From contig JAFGCA010000794.1 of the NCBI GenBank assembly GCA_016932895.1, positions 1 through 6,197 on the forward strand: a DNA stretch of 6,197 nucleotides, in the 5' to 3' direction. The notes under the pieces were generated by a model. That model saw nothing but the letters and a program-made list of their open reading frames with translations. It was not told the origin of the DNA and did not search any database. Numbering within the stretch: position 1 is the first letter of the stretch; each line of letters starts with the position of its first letter. This DNA comes from Sedimentisphaerales bacterium. Lineage in GTDB: Bacteria > Planctomycetota > Phycisphaerae > Sedimentisphaerales > SG8-4. Positions 1 through 6,197 of the stretch are shown piece by piece. A program made the translations under genes and the position numbers.

Positions 1-1291
1 AGCGCTGAGCCGGGTTATCCATAGTGCCGGAGATCAGCGTCGGCTGTCCGGGGGGCGTGAACATGAAAAGGCGCTGCCCCTTGGATTGCTTCTCCGATAC
101 CTCGGGCGGTTGCTGGCCGGCGGGAGTAATCAACCTGCCGTTCTCGTCCAACCGGATGGCGTAGACGCGGCTGAAAATGCCTTCGTGCGGATCGTCGCCG
201 CCGCCGGCATTGGCGGTGATGTCGGTCCACGTCGCCAGGTAGCACGATCCGTCCCACACGACGTCAGGGTAGAGGATCCGGTGAAGAGTGCCGGTCAAGG
301 TCTGCAGCGGCTCGCGCGCTCCGTCGGGACGGACGATCAGGCAGACATGGGTGTTAGCATACCCAACGCCACTGCGCCCTGCCGGGGCGTAGTTCTGGGC
401 GACCAGCAGGTACCCGTTCTTGCCGGCCGCCGCGGAACGGTAATGGGGTGGGCAGGATGGGCTGTAGTCCGGTTTGGCGCCCGGAAGGATCGGAGCCACC
501 TGCCGGCCGGCGGGCTTGCCATCCTGCAGGAAGATTCCGCCGAAGCCGTCCCGGGCAGGCCCAGGCGCTATGAACATGGTCACCAGCGCTCGGCCGCCGC
601 CGGACGAGGCAACCGCAGGCTCGACGCCGCCCTTGAACACGTTCACGCCTTCGGGATCGAGCAACTTGCCGTCGGCGGAGACCCGCGCCGCAAAGACCTG
701 GTAACTTTTGCCGTCCCGGAAGTCCATCCAAGCCACGAGGAAGTTCTCTCCGTCGAAGGCCAGCCGGGGCTTGCACTGGTTGTGCCGTCCGCCGGAAATC
801 AGGATGCCTTCCGGGTCGAGGACCTTGCCCTCCGGAGTCACGCGGGCGCCGAAAACATCATAGTCCTTCTCGTTGCGCAGGTCCTGCCAGACCGTCAGGA
901 AGACGTCTTTCCCGAAGGCGACCTTGGGCCGCTCCTGGTCGTCCTTGGCCGTGGAGATGACGAACGGCTTCTCGTCCAGAACCTTGCCGCCTTTGTCGAC
1001 GCGGCAACCGACGATATCGCCCTCGTTCATCCGGCCGGCCTGCCAGGCGATCAGGTAGGTGTCCTTTCCCTGCCCTGAGCCTGCCTGCACTGAGCCTGTC
1101 GAAGGTGTCGAAGGGCCGAAGGCCGCGCCGGGATAGTAGGCGTCCTTCCCGCCGGGGTAGAACCCGCTCGTGCCGGCGTCGGCGGGGGCCAGGATCCTCT
1201 CGTCCGAGAGTGTCTCAGCCGCGAATGACACATCGACAGACGTCGCAAGGATCAACACGGCGGAAAAGAACGCATATTTGGTGACGATCAT
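1..1291 (-). CDS. Secreted WxDxR-repeat, beta-propeller-like protein (C-terminus beyond window)
   Basis: Partial gene: 430 residues are visible with no stop before the window edge. Residues 1-24 form a signal peptide (K5, hydrophobic run FFSAVLILA, SFA cleavage site), so the product is exported. Residues about 76-400 hold roughly six related units of about 40-60 residues. The clearest are near 77-113, 128-166 and 182-219. Their pattern is a hydrophobic strand, W-Q/M-D-x-R, a short polar loop, V-F-G/A-A-R-V, then D/E-G-K-x-LDPEG. Later units (about 234-268, 292-331, 349-390) are degenerate. This resembles a repeat family of extracellular proteins thought to form beta-propellers; no catalytic residues are recognisable and function is unknown. 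The start at 1291 was chosen because GGAGG lies 9 nt upstream; an in-frame ATG at 1300 abuts that site. The gene follows the sigma-factor stop by 17 bp, so co-transcription is likely. Residues about 59-75 are low-complexity and encoded by a repeat element. Confidence 0.85.
   Translation of the reverse strand, partial: MIVTKYAFFSAVLILATSVDVSFAAETLSDERILAPADAGTSGFYPGGKDAYYPGAAFGPSTPSTGSVQAGSGQGKDTYLIAWQAGRMNEGDIVGCRVDKGGKVLDEKPFVISTAKDDQERPKVAFGKDVFLTVWQDLRNEKDYDVFGARVTPEGKVLDPEGILISGGRHNQCKPRLAFDGENFLVAWMDFRDGKSYQVFAARVSADGKLLDPEGVNVFKGGVEPAVASSGGGRALVTMFIAPGPARDGFGGIFLQDGKPAGRQVAPILPGAKPDYSPSCPPHYRSAAAGKNGYLLVAQNYAPAGRSGVGYANTHVCLIVRPDGAREPLQTLTGTLHRILYPDVVWDGSCYLATWTDITANAGGGDDPHEGIFSRVYAIRLDENGRLITPAGQQPPEVSEKQSKGQRLFMFTPPGQPTLISGTMDNPAQR
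1071..1114 (-). repeat. Compact tandem/dispersed-type repeat inside a coding sequence
   Basis: On the plus strand, 1071-1085 and 1086-1100 are two 15-bp units differing at two positions, each holding CTGAGCCTG. They run into two exact 9-bp copies of TGTCGAAGG at 1097-1105 and 1106-1114. On the minus strand this reads as CCTTCGACAGGCTCAG followed by GGCTCAGGGCAGG. From memory, that resembles a short palindromic repeat family scattered between genes in many environmental bacterial genomes; I could not check this. All unit lengths are multiples of three, so the frame stays open. The encoded stretch is rich in P, S, T, G and Q and falls between the signal peptide region and the first propeller-like repeat. 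Confidence 0.6.
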
Positions 1292-1300
1292 GTCAATCAT

Positions 1301-1305
1301 CCTCC
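1301..1305 (-). promoter_or_regulatory. Ribosome binding site of the secreted repeat protein
   Basis: GGAGG on the minus strand lies 9 nt before the ATG at 1291 and directly touches the in-frame ATG at 1300. The spacing favours 1291 as the real start. The site sits in the 17-bp gap just after the sigma-factor stop codon, which suits translation from a shared transcript. Confidence 0.7.
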
Positions 1306-1308
1306 GTC

Positions 1309-3207
1309 TCACTTCACTCGTTCGTATAGTCTGTTCCAGCCCCGGTAGCCGGGGTACATGTTCTCCGAGCCGTCGGCGGCCCATTTGACCCCGCCGCCGG
1401 CGTTCCAGGCTTGCACGCTCCCAGGGGCATCTCCGAAGCGCCAGCGCTTTCCATCGGCGGTGCGGACCAGCTTGATCCACTCCTGCTTCTCGAGGTCCAG
1501 CCGGTACATGTTGGCCTCGTCGCCGCCGCCCATGTAGAGGTAGCGGCCGGCGGGGTCGCCCGGCCCGAAACCGAGGCCGCCGGGGCAGTAGAAGAAGCTG
1601 CCCTTGAACGGCCCGGTCGCGCACTGCTTACGCAGTGGCTTGCAGGCCGGGTTGCGGCTGGCGGGGATGACGCCAAAAAACTTGCCGTCGGCCTTGAGAT
1701 CCCAACCCCAAACCACCCAGCTCGTTTCCGCCGAAGCACCGCTGCCCTCGCGGCTGGAGCCATATATCCGGTCGTTCTTCGGGTCGTACGGCCCGAGGGA
1801 CTCCCGCGGCCCCGGCTCGAGCGTGTATTCCTTGACCAGCTTGCCGTCGTGTGCGTACTTCCTGAGACTGGTGTTTTGCCGGACGAAGTAACCGTCCTCG
1901 TACACGTATATCTCGCGGCCGGTCACCTCCACGTTGCCGGGGGCAACCTCCGAGACGCGCTTCTCGAAGTCGAGGCGCCGGAGGGTCGACTGGCCGGCCA
2001 GCGTCGACGTGTAGTAGATGTACCTGCTGCTGCGGCCGCCGGCCATGCCGCCGCTCGAGCTGTAGCCCCACCCGCCGAGGCGCACCCGGGAGAACGGTCC
2101 GTCTATGCCGCCGCCCCGCGCGCCGCACCCGACGATCGTCATGTACCGGTCGGTCTTCGGATCGTAAGTCCGGAAAGCATTCACGGCGCCGTCCTCGGCA
2201 AATATCGCTCCCGGCCCGCCGGGCGCGCTGTAGAACATGGCCTCGAGGCGCGGGCCGTCCAGATAGCCGTTCTTGCCGTGGCCGTAGCCGATGCCGGCCC
2301 AGGGGCCCTTGTCCTCCCACTCCGCGCCCGGGTCGGTGGCCGGCGTGGGGAATCTCGACGCCGCGGCGCTCTCTTCGGTCTTCCCCGGCGCATCCGCCTT
2401 CTTGTCCGCGCCGCCCCCCGCAACCTGGGCCACGGCAATGGCCGCGCCACCCCCAATCACGGCAACCCCCGCCGCCATGGCGGCAATCGCCTTCACCTTT
2501 GCCCAGAACAGACCCTTCCATGTCGCCTGCGCCAGCTCGGCCACCGCGCCGGAGACAGGCTGTCCGCTCAGCATGGCCTGCACGTGAGCCAGCAAAGCCG
2601 CCGGCACCGGCACAAGCAGCGCAGGACTTCCCAGCGTCTCTGCCAGTTGGCTCGACGAGAGCCCACCCGCACGTGTCCTCACTCTCCTTCTCAGCATGTC
2701 GAGCGCTTGGCTGACCCGCGATGCAATCGTCCCTTCCGGACATCCCAGTTCTTCCGCAATCTGTTTCTGGGTCATGCCGCGGTAGTACGACAATATCAGC
2801 GCCTCGCGCAGCCTTTCGGGCAATAGCGCAAGCGCGTCCTCAATGGACGCGAAAACGTCTCGCATCCTGTCCGAACTCTCATCAGTTGTCGGCATATTCC
2901 ATACCTCCCGCTCTCGTTGTTCACGACGCGTCCGAATCTTCCACGCATTCCTTGCCACGCCAACGGCACACCACCCAAGCCACGATGCCACACTTCGCGC
3001 GGACGTGGCGCCGGATGGCTTTTTCGAAAGTATCAGGAAGCACGCCAGGGCGGCATCCTGGGCATCCGCGTGGTTGCCCAGCTTGCGGAAACAGATCGAG
3101 TAGACCATGCCGGCATAGCGCCTGTAGATCTCGGCAAACGCCTCATGATCTGCGGTTTCCGCATACCGTCGGATCAACTCGGCATCGCTATCAACGTCTT
3201 CCTTCAT
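1309..3207 (-). CDS. ECF sigma factor fused via a membrane helix to an extracytoplasmic propeller-like domain
   Basis: This 632-residue protein has an ECF sigma-70 module at its N-terminus. Region 2 covers about 10-62 (core-binding and -10 recognition, with DAQDAALACFLIL in place of the usual DAEDxxQxxF). Region 4 covers about 121-176, with helix-turn-helix MTQKQIAEELG..EGTIASRV for -35 recognition. ECF factors are usually about 160-200 residues, so some 430 are extra. Residues about 190-235 form a helical linker, then K237 and K239 precede a single hydrophobic helix (about 240-262), predicting N-in, C-out topology. A Lys/Ala/Glu linker (265-285) leads to a domain of about 340 residues rich in G, Y and W, with strand-turn units such as YDPKTDRYM, YDPKNDRIY and GRYLYMGGG that suggest a propeller. 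Four cysteines (361, 522, 529, 541) might pair outside the cell. Planctomycete ECFs with similar fusions are known. The start is fixed by an in-frame TGA 9 nt upstream; no Shine-Dalgarno is visible. Confidence 0.9.
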   Translation of the reverse strand: MKEDVDSDAELIRRYAETADHEAFAEIYRRYAGMVYSICFRKLGNHADAQDAALACFLILSKKPSGATSARSVASWLGWCAVGVARNAWKIRTRREQREREVWNMPTTDESSDRMRDVFASIEDALALLPERLREALILSYYRGMTQKQIAEELGCPEGTIASRVSQALDMLRRRVRTRAGGLSSSQLAETLGSPALLVPVPAALLAHVQAMLSGQPVSGAVAELAQATWKGLFWAKVKAIAAMAAGVAVIGGGAAIAVAQVAGGGADKKADAPGKTEESAAASRFPTPATDPGAEWEDKGPWAGIGYGHGKNGYLDGPRLEAMFYSAPGGPGAIFAEDGAVNAFRTYDPKTDRYMTIVGCGARGGGIDGPFSRVRLGGWGYSSSGGMAGGRSSRYIYYTSTLAGQSTLRRLDFEKRVSEVAPGNVEVTGREIYVYEDGYFVRQNTSLRKYAHDGKLVKEYTLEPGPRESLGPYDPKNDRIYGSSREGSGASAETSWVVWGWDLKADGKFFGVIPASRNPACKPLRKQCATGPFKGSFFYCPGGLGFGPGDPAGRYLYMGGGDEANMYRLDLEKQEWIKLVRTADGKRWRFGDAPGSVQAWNAGGGVKWAADGSENMYPGYRGWNRLYERVK

Positions 3208-3352
3208 ACGGTTTCAACACATGAATGTACACAAAGCGGCCCATACTTGAATATTATTTCGGATTTTTCAAAGGGGCCCCTGGTTGAACCCTGCCATGGC
3301 ACCCCGCGAGATATGCGGATACCGGCGCTTGCGGCCGTGGCCGACGCCGCCT
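3208..3352. other. Intergenic region between the GH5 gene and the sigma-factor gene
   Basis: This 145-bp gap follows the GH5 stop and precedes the sigma-factor ATG. It holds two perfect 10-bp palindromes, AGGGGCCCCT (3272-3281) and TGCCATGGCA (3292-3301), whose centres are 20 bp apart, and an AT-rich island closer to the sigma gene. I found no convincing rho-independent terminator: the GC palindrome has no loop and is followed on the minus strand by TTTG and an A run, not a T tract. No small ORF with a ribosome binding site was seen. Confidence 0.5.
3247..3272 (-). promoter_or_regulatory. AT-rich island, possible promoter of the sigma-factor operon
   Basis: This is a sharply AT-rich stretch in otherwise GC-rich sequence, 40-65 bp upstream of the sigma-factor ATG. 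The minus strand carries TTGAAA and, further on, AATAATATTC, but no -35/-10 pair with 16-18 bp spacing fits well, and no typical ECF promoter (GGAAC with a CGTC-like -10) is evident. The call rests on composition and position only. Confidence 0.3.
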
Positions 3353-5269
3353 CTACGGCTCCACCATCACGCGATAGAAGCGACTCTGGATGGAATCCAT
3401 GATGACGGTTTGCGTGTTGACTGTCGGCGTCGCGGGGATGCCGTTGGTCACATATCCGTCAAACCCGGCAAGCAGATTCGTCGAAGTCTGGATGGCGTAC
3501 CATTTGTCCGCCACGCTCGGCCACGTGACGACCATCTCCTCCCCTCGACACCCGACATCCGACACTCGGAGCACCGATTCCGCATTCGTCGGAATCGTGC
3601 CGGCTCTCCACTCCCCGTAGTTGTTCATTCCGTCCCCGTCCGGATCGTCCAGCGCGCCGGCGCCCGGCGCGTTCGTACTGTCAAAGTACTGGATCTTCCA
3701 GTTGCACGGTATTCCATATGCGTCCAATTCGTTCCAACTGTACCATTGACGCAGGACCGTCTGCCGCCCTGTCGGCACGGGATGGGTGAAATCACCCTCC
3801 TGGTCGCTGTATTCCGTATCCCAGCCGGACCATTCCCGGAAAGCGTGGTAGCTCCAATCCCAGCCGTATTGCTCGAAGATCGAAATACAGTCGTCGAGAT
3901 AATTCGAGGCGCCGACCGCCCACCGTACGGCACTGAACTCGCCGATATAGATGTGCGCGCTGTAGTTGGTGGCAAAGGCAATGGCGCGACGCAGCACATA
4001 TTCCAGTGCTTCCTTGTTCCAGTTGGTTGTGCCCGCCCAGCCCGTGGTCGGAATGATGCCGGGATAGGAATACGTGTTCGTGAGACCCTCTAACACGTGC
4101 TGATGGGTGTATTCGCCCGGAATGTACATGTGCGTGCTGTAGATCACATTGGAGACCGAGATGGGCTGGAAATATTGAAATTCCAGAGGTCCTCCAATGT
4201 GCGTTTCCACGATGATGGGCATGACGGGGTCAATCTCGCGAATCATCTGCGCGGTCTGTTCCGCAATGTCGTTCCATAGAAGCGCACCTTCGCGCCATTC
4301 CGTAGGCTGCGGTTCGTTGGCGAGATCATATCCCCAGATCGTGTCACGGTACGCGCTGTTCGTGTAGCGTGTGGCGATGGTATTCCACACTTGTTTGAAT
4401 TTCGTTTGATTGGCCGCGCTCTTCAATACGCCTCTGGAGAGCGAATGCAGGTCAACCACCACCATGACACGGTTGGATTGGCACACGGGAAGCAGGGCAT
4501 CCATTTTGGCCAGCTCGGAGTCCAGGATGGAATCGTAGTTTGTGGTTTCCAGCCCGTCCGGGTAGGCGCACTGCCCCAATTGCCAGCGTATGTTGTTTCC
4601 TTTCCATTCCTGCGCGAACGTAATGAGGCTGTCCGCGGTCAGAGAGGTCGGCACCATGGCGCCTCGCAGTCGGGGAAACGAATGCCCTTTGTATATCGGT
4701 TGATTGGGCCGCGGCGGGAACCTCTGGTCCAGCCCTGCCACTTTCACGCGGACATCGTCGAACCAGACCGTGCCGCTGACCTTCTCGAGCCCGAGCGTGA
4801 GGCTGATGTTGGTGACGGTTTGGGGAAGGTATATTAGGCAGGCGATATTTGTCCAACCGAACGTCCCAATGTCCGCATCCGCTTGCGGATATCCGGTCTC
4901 GCCGTCCGACGTCTTATAGACCATCATGCATTTCACGCCATTCCAGTGGTTCGGCTTCGGCGAAATATCCGAGCCTCTCACTATCGCCGAAAGGTAGACC
5001 GGATAGCCTTTCAAATCGGCAGGCAGCGTTGTGCTGATGTAGACGGCGCTGTTGCTGTCGGCGTTGGCGATTCGTATGCCCTGGCCGCTATATCCCGCGT
5101 CAAATACGTACAGATGATCGGATGACCAATTGTTCGAGGTTTGTGTGCCGTTTTCAAAATCATCGTAAAATGGAACATCGCCGACTTCGTAACCATCGCC
5201 GCGAGACGCGGAAAGCGTCAGGATCAAAATGGCTGACAACATCGAAATCAAGCTCTCTCGTCGAATCAT
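3353..5269 (-). CDS. Secreted multidomain GH5 glycoside hydrolase (cellulase-like)
   Basis: This complete 638-residue exported enzyme is predicted to cleave beta-linked polysaccharide such as glucan or mannan with retention of configuration. A signal peptide spans about 1-25 (RR, then hydrophobic SMLSAILILTLSA). Residues about 33-178 form a jelly-roll, CBM4/9-like domain ending WFDDVRVKV. The GH5 barrel covers about 195-515, with R228 (NNIRW), H275 (VVDLHS), acid/base E319 (DLANEP), H380 and Y382 (STHMY) and nucleophile E444 (YIGEFS), so all the usual catalytic residues are present. D542-E553 (DPDGDGMNNYGE) is an EF-hand/dockerin-like Ca loop. Residues 564-638 are a small C-terminal domain ending FYRVMVEP. 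The start at 5269 is chosen over an ATG at 5311 because AGAGGT lies 7 nt upstream and the signal peptide begins there. Substrate specificity cannot be read from sequence. The gene lies 75 bp after a possible lyase gene, and sampled stretches are less GC-rich than the sigma gene. Confidence 0.93.
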   Translation of the reverse strand: MIRRESLISMLSAILILTLSASRGDGYEVGDVPFYDDFENGTQTSNNWSSDHLYVFDAGYSGQGIRIANADSNSAVYISTTLPADLKGYPVYLSAIVRGSDISPKPNHWNGVKCMMVYKTSDGETGYPQADADIGTFGWTNIACLIYLPQTVTNISLTLGLEKVSGTVWFDDVRVKVAGLDQRFPPRPNQPIYKGHSFPRLRGAMVPTSLTADSLITFAQEWKGNNIRWQLGQCAYPDGLETTNYDSILDSELAKMDALLPVCQSNRVMVVVDLHSLSRGVLKSAANQTKFKQVWNTIATRYTNSAYRDTIWGYDLANEPQPTEWREGALLWNDIAEQTAQMIREIDPVMPIIVETHIGGPLEFQYFQPISVSNVIYSTHMYIPGEYTHQHVLEGLTNTYSYPGIIPTTGWAGTTNWNKEALEYVLRRAIAFATNYSAHIYIGEFSAVRWAVGASNYLDDCISIFEQYGWDWSYHAFREWSGWDTEYSDQEGDFTHPVPTGRQTVLRQWYSWNELDAYGIPCNWKIQYFDSTNAPGAGALDDPDGDGMNNYGEWRAGTIPTNAESVLRVSDVGCRGEEMVVTWPSVADKWYAIQTSTNLLAGFDGYVTNGIPATPTVNTQTVIMDSIQSRFYRVMVEP

Positions 5270-5344
5270 GTATCGCACCTCTTGTCCTGCTCCATATCCC
5301 ATCCGACCCATTCTCTTACTCTTGCGCCACAGCCCTCTGCGCTG
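5270..5344. other. Short gap between the upstream secreted-protein gene and GH5
   Basis: The 75-bp spacer holds the GH5 ribosome binding site. I see no strong hairpin with a T tract and no clear promoter, so the two genes may share a transcript. An internal promoter cannot be excluded. Confidence 0.4.
5277..5282 (-). promoter_or_regulatory. Ribosome binding site of the GH5 gene
   Basis: AGAGGT on the minus strand lies 7 nt before the ATG at 5269. It decides the start: the longer reading from 5311 would add 14 residues ahead of an otherwise standard signal peptide. Confidence 0.65.
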
Positions 5345-6197
5345 CTACGGCCCTACCGTCACGCGATAGAACCGGCTGGTGGCGGCATTGCCGGCGGCGT
5401 CTGTAAGCTGCATCAGGAGTGCCGTGCAGACAACGGACGATTCCAGCGACTGCCACGAAGCAGGGGGCAAGAGACTGTCGGCGTACTGCACCTGGCAGGT
5501 CACGCCCACGCCCGCGGCCCAGCACGGGGCCGGCGCGCCGGCCGGCCAGGCAATGCCGGTCATGATCGCGGGAACGGTGGCAATTTCGTATTCGCCGGTC
5601 GAAAGTCCCGAGATTCGCAGGTATTGGCTATTTACGGTTTCAACGGACGTGTGAAGTCGCCCGTCCACGAGCGGGACAAAGCTGGGCGGCGAGCACGGCA
5701 GCGTCAAGGCGAGGCCGGGTGACGAGCATTGCACGTGGTAGGCGTATCTGCCCTCGGCATCCCGACTCTGGCGAATCCAGCCTGAGGATAAGCCCTGCGG
5801 TTCCACGCGGCCGGCGGGCATGAAATCGAGCGTGGCGGAAGCGGCAAAGAAGATGTCGGCAAAGTCCCTGGACTCGGCGGTTTGGCCGCGGAGGCGGCCG
5901 ATGGATCCGCTGTCTTCATCATGCTTCCAGATGTCCACGCGGTTGGAGAACGAAACGGCAACGGTCTGATTCGAGAAGGAGACGCCGGCGATCGCGGGAG
6001 TCGTCTCGTAGGGTTCCAGCACGGCAACGCTCTCCACCACGGACGTGGGCGTTGACCGGGCGCAGACCAGCGGCCAGCGCGCGTACGAGGGCTGGGCAGG
6101 GCCCTGTCCGAAGATCAAGCGGCGGCCGGGCTGTCCCGAGATCGTCATCCGCAGCCCGCGGTTCTCTTTGGGTTCGGGCTGTCCGGCGGCAGAGACC
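5345..6197 (-). CDS. Secreted protein, C-terminal part; possibly heparinase II/III-like lyase
   Basis: The last 284 codons of a longer gene are visible; the frame stays open through the window edge, so the ATG at 6148 is probably internal. The first visible portion (about residues 15-130) is beta-rich. It contains ARWPLVCARS, SVAVLEPYE and VDIWKHDE, which resemble the beta-sandwich following the catalytic domain of heparinase II/III-like polysaccharide lyases, where a vLePY motif is common. This is recognition by eye only; the catalytic part lies outside the window. A second beta-rich stretch follows (about 150-210), then a terminal domain of about 75 residues with CQVQYADSLLPPASW and the ending SRFYRVTVGP. 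That ending closely matches the end of the neighbouring GH5 enzyme. Alternatives are another lyase or a glycoside hydrolase with accessory domains. The proximity to GH5 fits a polysaccharide-degradation unit. Confidence 0.75.
   Translation of the reverse strand, partial: VSAAGQPEPKENRGLRMTISGQPGRRLIFGQGPAQPSYARWPLVCARSTPTSVVESVAVLEPYETTPAIAGVSFSNQTVAVSFSNRVDIWKHDEDSGSIGRLRGQTAESRDFADIFFAASATLDFMPAGRVEPQGLSSGWIRQSRDAEGRYAYHVQCSSPGLALTLPCSPPSFVPLVDGRLHTSVETVNSQYLRISGLSTGEYEIATVPAIMTGIAWPAGAPAPCWAAGVGVTCQVQYADSLLPPASWQSLESSVVCTALLMQLTDAAGNAATSRFYRVTVGP

Noticed and set aside
86..1078. A 330-residue plus-strand open frame
   Set aside because: It is antisense to the secreted repeat protein, whose frame has a signal peptide, a ribosome binding site and repeated motifs. 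The plus-strand translation shows no domain-like pattern and is explained by GC-rich codon shadowing.
1628..2743. A 371-residue minus-strand open frame inside the sigma gene
   Set aside because: It is an alternative frame of the same GC-rich sequence. Its Arg/Gly-rich product has no fold-like features, while the sigma frame has clear domains.
1411..2826. A 471-residue plus-strand open frame
   Set aside because: It lies entirely antisense to the sigma-factor gene, has R/A/P/G-rich composition, lacks a ribosome binding site and shows no recognisable motif.
1309..3207. Two separate genes, a sigma factor and an exported protein, joined by a sequencing error
   Set aside because: The frame is continuous through the membrane helix and linker with no shift in composition, and such fused ECFs are a known architecture.
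3265..3300. Terminator after GH5
   Set aside because: The palindromes here have no loop and are not followed by a T tract on the minus strand, so they do not form a convincing intrinsic terminator.
3284..4093. A 269-residue plus-strand open frame over the end of GH5
   Set aside because: It is antisense to the conserved GH5 and C-terminal domain coding region, with no start signals or domain features.
5270..5311. Longer GH5 start at 5311
   Set aside because: The start at 5269 has AGAGGT at 7 nt and begins a standard signal peptide; the 14 extra residues would precede it without support.

Overview
The window looks like chromosome of a GC-rich bacterium of the PVC group (Planctomycetota, Kiritimatiellota or relatives), probably a polysaccharide degrader. 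Three things suggest this: an ECF sigma factor fused through a membrane helix to a large extracytoplasmic domain, as seen in planctomycete-type ECFs; secreted enzymes ending in a Ca-loop plus a terminal domain closing in FYRVxVxP; and a secreted repeat protein of the WxDxR type. The lineage is inferred from protein style, not from a marker gene.

All four genes lie on the minus strand, so the window reads from right to left. From 6197 to 5345 is the C-terminal part of a secreted protein, perhaps a heparinase II/III-like polysaccharide lyase. After 75 bp comes a complete secreted GH5 glycoside hydrolase (5269-3353). A 145-bp intergenic region (3352-3208) follows, with an AT-rich island and two short palindromes. 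Then come the membrane-anchored sigma factor (3207-1309) and, 17 bp further on, a secreted propeller-like repeat protein (1291 to beyond position 1). A compact dispersed-type repeat appears to have been absorbed in frame near the N-terminus of this last gene.

The first pair probably forms a polysaccharide-degradation unit. The second pair looks like a sensing and regulatory unit: a sigma factor whose outside domain could respond to the envelope or substrate, co-transcribed with a secreted protein. Whether the sigma factor controls the enzymes cannot be decided from this window. No RNA genes, CRISPR arrays, insertion sequences or clear terminators were seen, and no intergenic stretch exceeds 300 bp. 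The many plus-strand ORFs are GC-driven antisense shadows.
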